Below, piece after piece: positions 1 through 6,323 of a DNA stretch of 12,750 nucleotides. A program made the translations under genes and the position numbers. The stretch is from the NCBI GenBank assembly GCA_021820805.1, contig JAKADF010000038.1:1-12750 (forward strand), written 5' to 3'. Source of the stretch: Bacillota bacterium (lineage in GTDB: Bacteria; Bacillota; Bacilli; Alicyclobacillales; Alicyclobacillaceae). Position 1 is the stretch's first letter; each line of letters opens with the position of its first letter. Under the pieces are notes generated by a model. The model worked only from the letters and a program-made list of their open reading frames with translations, did no database searches and was not told the origin of the DNA.

Positions 1-1
1 T

Positions 2-103
2 CTCGGCGATTGTTGTGGTGTTTTGAAAAAGTCAAGAGCTTCTTTCTATTTTCGTAAAGTTTTTAATGCGGACGAATTCCAAATTCATACAGCAACTGCA
101 TAA
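2..103 (+). CDS. Possible 3' end of an unidentified gene (partial)
   Basis: Reading from base 2, one frame stays open for 33 codons and stops at TAA 101-103. The peptide has a mixed, protein-like composition and ends in DEFQIHTATA. The other two forward frames hit stops early. I do not recognise the family, and a run this short could be chance. If real, it is the tail of a rightward gene that begins outside the window and ends 65 bases before the SelW-like gene. No terminator hairpin is evident between them, so read-through is possible. Confidence 0.3.
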   Translation, partial: LGDCCGVLKKSRASFYFRKVFNADEFQIHTATA

Positions 104-168
104 CGCATGTCTATATATAGTATAAGTCTATAATTGGATCAATAATTCATGAAGGGATGAGCTATTAC

Positions 169-417
169 ATGAGTGACAAAGCAGCAGTTAAAATCCAATA
201 TTGCACTTCTTGAGGCAGCTATTTAAAAGAAGTCACCCGGGTGGTGGCCGAATTGCTGGCACAACGACATGCACAAATTTCTGATCTTGTATTGATTCCG
301 TCAAGTGGCGGGGTTTTCGATGTTTCAGTGGAAAGTAAATTGATATTCTCCAAAAAATCATTGAAGCGATTCCCTCAAGAAGGCGAAATATTACGTCTGT
401 TTGAAGAATCTTTTTGA
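169..417 (+). CDS. SelW/Rdx-family thioredoxin-like protein, candidate selenoprotein (in-frame TGA at 211-213)
   Basis: This reads as an 82-residue protein if the TGA at 211-213 is decoded as selenocysteine (U15). It starts at ATG 169, preceded by a GAAGGGATGAG ribosome site at 151-161, and ends at TGA 415-417. The N-terminus reads IQYCTSUGSYL, the redox motif of the SelT/SelW/SelH (Rdx) family, where bacterial homologues normally have CxxC. The rest matches the family pattern: a helix (residues 19-32), then an LIPSSGGVFDV strand-turn-strand (44-54), a KLIFSKK segment (59-65) and RFPQEGEI (69-76). Length is typical of bacterial Rdx proteins (about 75-100). Both sides of the TGA belong to the same domain in the same frame, so a random nonsense hit is unlikely to land exactly on the redox residue. 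A SECIS-like hairpin lies at 232-248. Expected role: a small cytosolic thiol/selenol redox protein. The alternative is a pseudogene, or a Cys codon TGC or TGT read as TGA by sequencing error. Confidence 0.85.
232..248 (+). promoter_or_regulatory. SECIS-like hairpin downstream of in-frame UGA
   Basis: GTCACC (232-237) pairs with GGTGGC (243-248): six pairs including one U-G wobble, closing a five-base loop CGGGT (238-242). The stem begins 18 bases after the TGA and the loop 24 bases after it. Bacterial SECIS elements lie inside the coding region just after the UGA, with a short GC-rich stem and a small apical loop carrying a G near its 5' side, which SelB recognises. This hairpin fits that layout. 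Bacterial SECIS sequences are poorly conserved, so structure and spacing are the only support. Confidence 0.6.
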
Positions 418-449
418 TATTGAATACAAGAATACAAATAGTAAGAAGG

Positions 450-480
450 CCCGCTAGTCGAATTGGCTGACGGGTTTTTT
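450..480 (+). terminator. Rho-independent terminator of the SelW-like gene
   Basis: CCCGCTAGTC (450-459) pairs with GGCTGACGGG (465-474), with one C-A mismatch and two G-T wobbles. The loop is GAATT, and a run of six T follows (475-480). It lies 32 bases after the SelW-like stop codon. It therefore closes a short transcript and separates this gene from lipA. Confidence 0.85.
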
Positions 481-633
481 CATGTTAAGTTGGTGGATTT
501 TGCGCTTTCAGTTGTACCGAGTCTGTGATTAGTTTGTTAACCATGTTAATTCCAGGGTGAACTTTTACCGGCGTAATAAGTTATAAGTGGATTCTAATTC
601 GAATATTTGTAATTTGGAAAGGTGGGAGAGAAA

Positions 634-1632
634 ATGGCAGATAAAGAGGCGGTCTTACGGCAACTTGAGCGAGAACGAATTCGAAAAGAAAAAGCAGCGT
701 CCCGCCCAGAGTGGTTAAAAATCACTGCCCGTCCAAATGAAAAATACCAGGAAATAAAAGGAATTATGCGTGGGAGAACACTACATACTGTTTGCGAAGA
801 GGCTCACTGCCCAAATATTTTTGAATGCTGGGGGAGACTCGGTACAGCAACCTTCATGATTCTTGGCGATACATGCACTAGAAATTGTAGGTTTTGTGCA
901 GTGAAAAGCGGTCGACCGAGTGAAGTAGATCGTGCAGAACCGGCGCGTGTGGCTGATGCGGTATTAGCAATGAATTTACGACACGTCGTTGTAACAAGCG
1001 TTGATCGCGATGACTTAAGCGACGGTGGTGCATCTATCTTTGCTGCTACAATTTTAGAGATTCGTAAACGGATACCGACTTGCGGGATTGAAGTACTCAT
1101 TCCTGATTTTGCGGGTAACTGGGATGCCCTTAAAACAGTTGTAGACGCATCCCCCGATATCCTTGACCATAACATCGAGACAGTTAGGCGTCTAAGCGAT
1201 TCTGTTCGTTCGAAGGCTAAATATAATCAATCCCTTGAAGTGCTTAGGCGAACGAAAGAAATGAGGCCAGATATTCGAACAAAATCGAGTATCATGGTTG
1301 GCCTTGGAGAAACAGTAGATGAGATTTTTGAAACGATGGATGATCTACGATCTGCAGGGGTTGATATCGTTACTGTAGGACAATATCTACAACCTACTAA
1401 ACAACAAGTATTAGTAGAGAAATTTTATACGCCTGAAGAATTTAAACAAATTCGTATTGTTGGAATGAAGAAAGGTTTCAAACATATTCAGGCTGGACCC
1501 CTCGTTCGTACTTCATATCATGCTTATGACCAGGTACTACGTGCTGAAGGATTACCACTGCAGTCCCTTTCTCAGGAAGAAAAAGAACGTGTAATAGAAG
1601 AGGACAATACGGGAAAGGTGATTCATTCATGA
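634..1632 (+). CDS. lipA: Lipoyl synthase LipA
   Basis: This radical-SAM enzyme inserts two sulfur atoms into the protein-bound octanoyl chain to make lipoate, acting in the cytosol on lipoyl domains of 2-oxoacid dehydrogenases or GcvH. The 332-residue product has both cluster motifs. The auxiliary-cluster set is C54-x4-C59-x5-C65 ([12 protein letters not shown]), and the radical-SAM set is C81-x3-C85-x2-C88 (CTRNCRFC). The RTSYHA motif near residue 292 keeps the serine that ligates the auxiliary cluster in LipA. Length is normal for the family. I chose ATG 634 because AAAGGTGG (618-625) lies about 8 bases upstream. An in-frame GTG at 622 would put the start inside that ribosome site. The stop overlaps the lipB start (ATGA, 1629-1632), so the two are translationally coupled. 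The 150 bases upstream must hold its promoter, but I could not pick a convincing -35/-10 pair. Confidence 0.97.
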   Translation: MADKEAVLRQLERERIRKEKAASRPEWLKITARPNEKYQEIKGIMRGRTLHTVCEEAHCPNIFECWGRLGTATFMILGDTCTRNCRFCAVKSGRPSEVDRAEPARVADAVLAMNLRHVVVTSVDRDDLSDGGASIFAATILEIRKRIPTCGIEVLIPDFAGNWDALKTVVDASPDILDHNIETVRRLSDSVRSKAKYNQSLEVLRRTKEMRPDIRTKSSIMVGLGETVDEIFETMDDLRSAGVDIVTVGQYLQPTKQQVLVEKFYTPEEFKQIRIVGMKKGFKHIQAGPLVRTSYHAYDQVLRAEGLPLQSLSQEEKERVIEEDNTGKVIHS

Positions 1633-2291
1633 TTCAAGCAACATGGGTTTCACTTAACAAAAAAGAGTATGACGATGCACTTGTAATCCAAAACAAAAAA
1701 GCAGAAAGCTTATTAGAAGATAAGAGTAATGAACAAACCATTTATGCAGTGGAGCATCCACCAACAATCACAATTGGTCGATCTGGTACACGAGAACATA
1801 TTATTGCGTCTGAGGATGAGTTAAATAGAATTGGAATGAAAATTTACGAAGTTGATCGTGGCGGAGATATTACTTATCATGGCCCCGGCCAACTAGTTGT
1901 GTACCCTGTTCTGCATTTAAAACCGTGGGATAATGATGTTCGAAAGTACGTATACATGTTGGAAGAAGTCGTAATTCGTTCCCTCCGGGAAGCAGGGATT
2001 AGAGCAGAGCGTGCAGAGGGACTCCCAGGGGTTTGGATTGGTAATAAGAAAATTTGTGCTATTGGAGCAAGAGCAAGGCGCAGAAGAAGCCGCGAATTTG
2101 TAACATCGCATGGCATTGCTTTGAATGTTAATACGAATCTTGAGCATTTTAGCACAATTATTCCATGTGGGCTTTCAAATAAGGGCGTGACGTCAATCTC
2201 ACAAGCTTTATCAACAGAGGTCACATTACCAGAATGGGAACAACGTTTGCGGTTCATGTTTTCGGAAATCTTTCAAATGAGCTTTGCATAA
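1629..2291 (+). CDS. lipB: Octanoyl-[ACP]:protein N-octanoyltransferase LipB
   Basis: LipB moves the octanoyl group from acyl carrier protein to the target lysine of a lipoyl domain, and LipA then sulfurates it. The 220-residue product shows [12 protein letters not shown] (42-53), [13 protein letters not shown] (77-89), the catalytic lysine region KKICAIGAR (K141) and the acyl-accepting cysteine in PCGL (C180). These are the hallmarks of the LipB type of cofactor transferase. Model Bacilli such as B. subtilis lack LipB and use LipM and LipL instead, so this organism appears to use the direct LipB route. One oddity is that the stretch between CAIGAR and the SHGIALNV motif is about five residues longer than I expect. 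The extra part is arginine-rich (RARRRRSRE, 148-156). The start overlaps the lipA stop by four bases, and 36 bases separate the stop from the next gene. Confidence 0.95.
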   Translation: MIQATWVSLNKKEYDDALVIQNKKAESLLEDKSNEQTIYAVEHPPTITIGRSGTREHIIASEDELNRIGMKIYEVDRGGDITYHGPGQLVVYPVLHLKPWDNDVRKYVYMLEEVVIRSLREAGIRAERAEGLPGVWIGNKKICAIGARARRRRSREFVTSHGIALNVNTNLEHFSTIIPCGLSNKGVTSISQALSTEVTLPEWEQRLRFMFSEIFQMSFA

Positions 2292-2327
2292 CAGACAATA
2301 AATCCTTATTTTGGAGGTTTGAGACAC

Positions 2328-2585
2328 ATGTGGAACGTTAAGTTACAGCAATTGGGCGAAAGTGTGGAAGAAGGTACAATCAGTAGATGGTTTAAGAATG
2401 TTGGCGATTTTGTTTCAAAGGATGAGCCACTCGTTGAGGTAATTACAGACAAGGTAAATGTGGAAATGCTTTCGGATTATGAAGGGGAATTGTCAGAAAT
2501 ACTTGCAGGGAAAGGTCAAACTGTTAAAATTGGCCAAGTGATTTGTAGAATCCAAGAGAAGAGTGTGCAACTTTCAGGTAAATGA
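2328..2585 (+). CDS. Stand-alone lipoyl (biotinyl/lipoyl attachment) domain protein
   Basis: The 85-residue protein consists of one E2-type lipoyl domain. It starts LQQLGESVEEGTISRW, has the attachment hairpin ITDKVNVEM with acceptor lysine K42, and ends with the usual GQTVKIGQVICRI strand near 63-75. A full E2 protein would continue with a linker, a peripheral-subunit-binding domain and a roughly 230-residue acyltransferase domain. Here the frame stops (TGA 2583-2585) right after the domain. No convincing remnant of the missing parts was found in the next 260 bases. ATG 2328 is preferred because GGAGGT (2313-2318) lies 9 bases upstream; a TTG at 2319 touches that site. It follows lipA-lipB at short distance, so it is probably co-transcribed and is a likely substrate of LipA/LipB. 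It could be a free lipoyl carrier or relay protein, or the surviving piece of a truncated E2 gene. Confidence 0.88.
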   Translation: MWNVKLQQLGESVEEGTISRWFKNVGDFVSKDEPLVEVITDKVNVEMLSDYEGELSEILAGKGQTVKIGQVICRIQEKSVQLSGK

Positions 2586-2847
2586 TTTTATTGTCAATTT
2601 CTTTCGGAGCGAGCAAGCGTCCGAGAGTGTACTCGATAAGTAAGGCCTGAAGTCCGCCAGACCACGTACAAAGGGCTGTTCTTAAGAACAGTGAAAATGC
2701 AGTTTATCTGTTGTGATTGCTTGAGGCAGCCCCTTGTATAGGAATCGCGATTTGGTCGGCTCCCATTTGTTTGAAAAAAATATTTCAATGATTGCTGGTA
2801 CATAAATAATAAGTGTTGCTTATACCATACAGTACACTTCTACTTCT
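2586..2847. other. Gene-free stretch with a 16-base perfect palindrome
   Basis: No plausible gene is seen on either strand; the short frames here lack ribosome sites and family resemblance. The clearest structure is the perfect palindrome CTGTTCTTAAGAACAG at 2676-2691. It lies between the converging ends of the lipoyl-domain gene and the DUF3231 gene. It could form an 8-bp hairpin or bind a dimeric protein, but no T-run follows, so it is not a standard intrinsic terminator. The stretch could also hold decayed coding sequence. Confidence 0.5.
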
Positions 2848-3402
2848 TTAATGATTTGACGTCGACCCCGGAGCATAGTATAGCGGCGGGATTTTAAGCC
2901 AACCTCGTTTTTTCATAAGTGTTTTTAGGTTCGTACCATATACCATGTGTTCCTGCAGGAATTCGGCCCATATGAGGCCGACATCATTTCGAATGGCTTG
3001 TGCTGCCCCATCTGCGCATGTCTCGATAGCAAGAACGATCTTCATTACAAGGCTGTTTGCAATTTCGTCGTCGGTTAATTTTACACCAAGCGGAACATCA
3101 CTCGGGTTCGATACTGGTTTTGACTCGCTCATGGGCGGCACAGGAATGCCTTCTGTTTGCATGAAACTTACAAGTTGCTCCTTCTGTGATTTGGTCAACT
3201 TTACTGCTTCATGAAGCGCTTGCTTAAGTTCTGGGTCAGATGTACTGTTAATTCCCGCTTCAGAATGAATTTGCGACTCTGACATGAGCGCGACATACTC
3301 CCAACATGCCATCACTTCGCCAACATGAAGAGGGGATTTCGGCTGTGCGTCCGTAAATGATTGAACTACATTTCTAACTGCTTCTAAGATATCCGGCACC
3401 AT
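2848..3402 (-). CDS. DUF3231 family protein
   Basis: The 184-residue protein matches the DUF3231 pattern from memory. This pattern includes PLHVGEVMACWEY (24-36), a helix with TSDPELKQAL, the EGIPVPP turn, the GVKLTDDEIAN segment, CADGAAQAIRNDVG and the C-terminal LKTLMKKRGWLKIPP followed by a Tyr/Pro-rich end. DUF3231 proteins are widespread in spore-forming Bacilli and predicted to be helical bundles; their biochemical role is not established. Many members carry two tandem copies of this unit, while this one has a single copy. The start is ATG 3402, with AAGGGGTG just upstream on the minus strand; the frame stays open for 23 more codons upstream but has no ribosome site there. It is divergent from the SOS operon and shares a 170-base intergenic region with it. 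Nothing links it functionally to repair. Confidence 0.85.
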   Translation of the reverse strand: MVPDILEAVRNVVQSFTDAQPKSPLHVGEVMACWEYVALMSESQIHSEAGINSTSDPELKQALHEAVKLTKSQKEQLVSFMQTEGIPVPPMSESKPVSNPSDVPLGVKLTDDEIANSLVMKIVLAIETCADGAAQAIRNDVGLIWAEFLQEHMVYGTNLKTLMKKRGWLKIPPLYYAPGSTSNH

Positions 3403-3495
3403 ATCACACCCCTTATGATTACTATTTCCCCAGAAGGAACTCTCATGCACATATGATAAATCACGTATCAAATGAACTTAACCACATTTTACATA

Positions 3496-3509
3496 CGAAC
3501 ATATGTTTG
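3496..3509 (+). promoter_or_regulatory. LexA/DinR SOS box 1
   Basis: CGAACATATGTTTG differs from the Bacillus SOS box CGAAC-N4-GTTCG at one position. It overlaps the predicted -35 hexamer (3507-3512) of the promoter for the 84-residue protein and the Y-family polymerase. LexA bound here would block RNA polymerase. Confidence 0.82.
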
Positions 3510-3534
3510 CATTTTTATGTTCTATGCATATAAT
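3507..3534 (+). promoter_or_regulatory. SigA-type promoter of the SOS operon
   Basis: TTGCAT (3507-3512), a 16-base spacer and a perfect TATAAT (3529-3534). Transcription would begin near 3541, immediately before SOS box 2 and about 33 bases upstream of the first ATG. Its position between and overlapping two LexA boxes supports the assignment. Confidence 0.75.
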
Positions 3535-3542
3535 TTTAAACA

Positions 3543-3556
3543 AGAACATATGTTCT
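3543..3556 (+). promoter_or_regulatory. LexA/DinR SOS box 2
   Basis: AGAACATATGTTCT is a perfect palindrome of the GAAC-N4-GTTC type bound by Gram-positive LexA. It lies just downstream of the predicted transcription start. It shares the core GAACATATGTT with box 1, 47 bases away, so the two could be bound together. Confidence 0.82.
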
Positions 3557-3573
3557 GTTATGGGGTGAAAGTG

Positions 3574-3828
3574 ATGGATAGACCTACGGCTGTTCTTCGT
3601 CGGCTTCTTATTTTGGAGTCCATACAGGACTATATAACTCATGAAATCGTTACTTTAAAAGAGCAAATGAGAAATGAAGGACTAAAGATTATTGACCGTA
3701 AAGATAATTTGCAGGATATCTGGATTGAGTACAGACAACTGAATCAATATGATAAGGCAATTTTCATGAAAAAAATGTTGGAAGCAGAGAGTCGAAACCG
3801 TGCTAAGAGAACAGGGATGATAACGTGA
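3574..3828 (+). CDS. 84-residue helical protein of unknown function, SOS operon
   Basis: The protein is charged and largely helical in appearance (LRRLLILESIQDYITHEIV, then a long basic/acidic second half). It has no cysteine, signal peptide or membrane segment. I do not recognise a family. It is not obviously YolD-like, although small genes of YolD or other unknown types often accompany UvrX-class polymerases in Bacillus and its phages. ATG 3574 is chosen because GGGGTGAAAG lies directly upstream (3562-3571) and the predicted transcript begins near 3541. The frame is open back to 3472, but that part overlaps the promoter. Its stop overlaps the polymerase start by four bases (GTGA, 3825-3828), so translation is coupled and expression should be SOS-induced. 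An accessory role to the polymerase is inferred from position only. Confidence 0.8.
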   Translation: MDRPTAVLRRLLILESIQDYITHEIVTLKEQMRNEGLKIIDRKDNLQDIWIEYRQLNQYDKAIFMKKMLEAESRNRAKRTGMIT

Positions 3829-5084
3829 CAGAGTGGATATACGGCCTTTGTGATATGCAATCCTTCTATGCCAGTTGCGAGGTCTCAAGTCGTGAGGAAT
3901 ATGCTGCTCGCCGAAAAGAGTTTGACGATTCTACAGATCCGCCGCTTGTGGTATCTGGAGATCCGAAACGGCGAAGTGGGATTATCCTGGCAGCGACTCC
4001 GACGGCGAAGCGTCTAGGAGTGAGCAACGCGATGCGACTCGGCGAAGCACTGCGCTTAGCACCCCACTTGATTGTGGTTCGTCCACGAATGGGATTTTAC
4101 CTTGAGGTGAGTATACGTATTCAAGAAATCATAAGACTGCATTTTCCACTGCAAGAGCAATTCAGCGTTGATGAAGGTTTCTTTGCGTTTCCATACCCTT
4201 CAAATTTATTCCCTGATCCGATTGACGCAGCACACCGGCTGCAGCAGAAGATATGGGATGAGTTTCGCATTCGGTGTAGGATCGGCATGGGGCCCAATAA
4301 GTGGATCGCCAAAATGAGCAATAACAAGGCTAAGAAAACTCCAGGAGGGATTCTTTGGTGGCGTAAAGAAGACTTCCCCAGGGTTTTGAACAGCCTTCCT
4401 GTAGAAGACATGTGGGGGTTGAAACGACGTGCGGAGGCTTTGAGAAACGAGTTTCATGCTGCGACAATTGGAGACGTTGCAAACATACCCATTGGACGGT
4501 TAAAAGCGCGTTTTGGGGTGTGGGGGGAAATTATCAGCAGGTGGTCTCATGGAGAGGACTATAGCGAGATAAATGCTCAAAGTTACAGTGCACCCCATAA
4601 AGGGTTTTCACATCGTACAACGCTTCCGCGCGACTTCTACGAACGAGATGAGATCACCGTGGTCATGTTAGAACTGCTTGATGAGGTCTGTTATCGGTTG
4701 CGCTCTGCGGGCCAAGCGGGCCGTAGGATTGGACTTGGCTTAACATACGAAAGACTTACTGGAGGCTTCTGGAGGGCAAAGACACTGACCAGGTACACAG
4801 ATTCTCCGGATGAATTATTTCCGGAACTATTATCTCTTCTAGATAAGCATTGGGATGGATTCATGGGTGTTCGTGCTGTGTCTGTAGGCGTTGATATGCT
4901 GGAATTTAGTGATGGCGTACAATTGTCTCTGTTGGAGGACGTCCCGAAGCGAAACGAGTTGTACCGAACTGTTGATCAAATTCGGGAACGATTTGGTGAA
5001 ACTAGTTTGATGCGCGCAGTCAGCCTGACGCGTGCAGGCCAGTTGCGCGATAGAAGCGGCAAGATTGGCGGTCATTATGCTTGA
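3825..5084 (+). CDS. Y-family translesion DNA polymerase (UvrX/UmuC-type)
   Basis: This 419-residue protein is an error-prone polymerase that copies past DNA lesions. The palm motifs are present: CDMQSFYASCE with metal ligand D10, F14 and the steric-gate position Y15, and FSVDEGFF with D116 and E117. The fingers region has the usual GDPKRRSGIILAATPTAKRLGV segment (45-66). The helix-hairpin-helix/thumb segment follows near 190-245, and the little-finger domain spans about 255-365. QLSLL at 366-370 resembles a beta-clamp-binding motif, as expected for Y-family enzymes. Length fits the UvrX/YqjW group of Bacillus (about 410-420) rather than DinB/Pol IV (about 350). It begins with GTG 3825 overlapping the upstream stop. 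Two LexA boxes upstream of the operon predict damage induction. I give no gene symbol because uvrX, yqjW and umuC-like names cannot be separated here. Confidence 0.93.
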   Translation: MTEWIYGLCDMQSFYASCEVSSREEYAARRKEFDDSTDPPLVVSGDPKRRSGIILAATPTAKRLGVSNAMRLGEALRLAPHLIVVRPRMGFYLEVSIRIQEIIRLHFPLQEQFSVDEGFFAFPYPSNLFPDPIDAAHRLQQKIWDEFRIRCRIGMGPNKWIAKMSNNKAKKTPGGILWWRKEDFPRVLNSLPVEDMWGLKRRAEALRNEFHAATIGDVANIPIGRLKARFGVWGEIISRWSHGEDYSEINAQSYSAPHKGFSHRTTLPRDFYERDEITVVMLELLDEVCYRLRSAGQAGRRIGLGLTYERLTGGFWRAKTLTRYTDSPDELFPELLSLLDKHWDGFMGVRAVSVGVDMLEFSDGVQLSLLEDVPKRNELYRTVDQIRERFGETSLMRAVSLTRAGQLRDRSGKIGGHYA

Positions 5085-5094
5085 CGCTAGATGT

Positions 5095-5120
5095 AAAACA
5101 CCACCACAATGTGTTTTTTT
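5095..5120 (+). terminator. Probable terminator of the SOS operon
   Basis: AAAACAC (5095-5101) pairs with GTGTTTT (5111-5117) around a nine-base loop, and the T-run extends to 5120. It begins 10 bases after the polymerase stop. The stem is AT-rich and therefore weak. On the other strand the hairpin ends in four T, so it might also serve the leftward transporter transcript. Confidence 0.5.
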
Positions 5121-5215
5121 GGGAGATATTAAGTGTCACATGTTTCCGAACAAACGGTGGGTATATTACAGTGTTATTTAGCTTAAGAGCATTCCTTATA
5201 GAAAGTGGTCTTAAT

Positions 5216-6124
5216 TCACGATCTAAAGAATGTTGATTTACGGATGTGCTGTAAAAACATACTTTTCTGTTTTATTTTAACGGTCGCAATTAAAACACCG
5301 ATGATAATGACAATGCCTCCTATAATCTGTATGGATGTGACAGGAATTCCAAGCGCCAAGAACCCTACAACCATAGAAATAAACGGCTGCAAATTTGCCA
5401 CAACAGCGACTTGGGTCGCGCCGATTTTGCTGACGGCATTATTCATCAAAACGCTGCAGAATCCTTGTGAAAGAGTTGCGGAAAGAATGCAAACGATCCA
5501 GAAAATAAATGAATGCGGGTAATGCGGCACTCCTTCCACACCGATTGATGTCGGTATGAACAAACAAGTTCCAAGTACGGTTCCATATAGGGTAATAGTG
5601 AGAACATCCATATCTTTTGACAATTTTCGCACCAAAATCATGTTAGTAGAAAGTGAAAACATTGCCGTAAATGAAAAAGCATCTCCAATATTTAAGCGGA
5701 GGTGCGAACCATGCACAACAAGCAAAAAAACACCGAAAATCGCGACAAATGAACCAATCCCATTCAACCATGTAATTCTCTCACGTAAAAATAAAAATGC
5801 TAACGCCGCGGTTGCGACAGGACAAAGGGACATAATAAGTGCTGATTCTGTTGGTGGAATATATCTCATTGCCGTGAAAAAGCAAGCCTGGTTAATCAAT
5901 GTCCCAATAATGGCAGACATTATTAGAAAACCAAACTGCTTTTTATTAATTCTCGTAAACTTACGTGCAATAAGTCCAAAGGTAAGTAGAAAAAGGGAAC
6001 TGAAGATGAGACGCGTCATTGCTAGAAGGACAGAATTTAAATTCATAACAAGCCAGTCACCAGCAATGAAGTTGCTTCCCCAAATAAACACGCTAAAAAT
6101 TAACCCGAAATAAGCAGCAAACAA
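5216..6124 (-). CDS. EamA-family (DMT superfamily) transporter
   Basis: The 302-residue integral membrane protein has about ten hydrophobic segments in two tandem EamA halves. The first half opens with FSVFIWGSNFIAGDW and contains RYIPPTESALIMSLCPVATAALAFLFLRERI, the typical end of an EamA unit. The second half repeats the pattern with NNAVSKIGATQVAVVANLQPFISMVVGF near 227-254. The C-terminus is short and basic. Such proteins export or import metabolites or drugs using a gradient; the substrate cannot be predicted. The start is TTG at 6124, with AGGAGA about 9 bases upstream on the minus strand. No earlier start in the same frame looks better. It stands alone between convergent and unrelated genes. 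Confidence 0.9.
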   Translation of the reverse strand: MFAAYFGLIFSVFIWGSNFIAGDWLVMNLNSVLLAMTRLIFSSLFLLTFGLIARKFTRINKKQFGFLIMSAIIGTLINQACFFTAMRYIPPTESALIMSLCPVATAALAFLFLRERITWLNGIGSFVAIFGVFLLVVHGSHLRLNIGDAFSFTAMFSLSTNMILVRKLSKDMDVLTITLYGTVLGTCLFIPTSIGVEGVPHYPHSFIFWIVCILSATLSQGFCSVLMNNAVSKIGATQVAVVANLQPFISMVVGFLALGIPVTSIQIIGGIVIIIGVLIATVKIKQKSMFLQHIRKSTFFRS

Positions 6125-6156
6125 AGTTTCATCTCCTAACGAATGTATCGTATCAT

Positions 6157-6306
6157 ATGTGTAAGGATTCAGAGAAGAAACTTATAGAGGAAATCATTCT
6201 TATCTTTCAGGAAACAGGAGTCCCAAATGTATTTGTGCATGAGGCAATTCACGACGAGTTTTTGGAGAAATTTATAAACAAAGCCAAACAGAATATCAAA
6301 TCTTAA
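6157..6306 (+). CDS. Small ORF of 49 residues, uncertain
   Basis: The frame runs from ATG 6157 to TAA 6304-6306 and encodes a charged, helix-prone peptide (KKLIEEIILIFQETGVPNV, then a basic end KFINKAKQNIKS). It does not resemble a family I know. The composition is protein-like, but no Shine-Dalgarno sequence precedes the ATG, which weakens the call. It starts 33 bases upstream of the transporter start and points away from it. It could be a real small gene, a remnant, or chance. Confidence 0.28.
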   Translation: MCKDSEKKLIEEIILIFQETGVPNVFVHEAIHDEFLEKFINKAKQNIKS

Positions 6307-6323
6307 TCTTGCTTTGACGATAC

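Noticed and set aside
169..417. The SelW-like gene as a plain nonsense pseudogene
   Set aside because: It cannot be excluded. However, a single TGA exactly at the redox cysteine, with intact flanks, a hairpin and a terminator, favours recoding.
804..1175. Leftward frame of 123 codons inside lipA
   Set aside because: It is an antisense shadow of a clearly conserved gene, without a ribosome site or family resemblance.
1877..2257. Leftward frames inside lipB
   Set aside because: Antisense shadows; no recognisable protein features, and lipB is certain.
2594..2803. Leftward frame of 69 codons in the gap after the lipoyl-domain gene
   Set aside because: No ribosome site and no recognisable family; it spans the palindrome and looks like chance.
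2701..2812. Second CTTGAGGCAGC word (2720-2730), identical to the sequence around the SelW-like TGA, considered as another Sec site or duplicated fragment
   Set aside because: No SelW-like protein sequence surrounds it in any frame, and an 11-base match can occur by chance in this length.
2586..2847. Remnant of E2 linker, binding domain or catalytic domain after the lipoyl domain
   Set aside because: All three forward frames were scanned by eye; none shows the binding-domain or DHRxxxG motifs.
3472..3573. Longer N-terminus for the 84-residue SOS protein
   Set aside because: The extension covers the promoter and both LexA boxes and has no ribosome site.
5556..6113. Rightward frame of 185 codons opposite the EamA transporter
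   Set aside because: It lies wholly antisense to a ten-helix transporter with two EamA units. The translation is composition-driven, with no domain or ribosome site.
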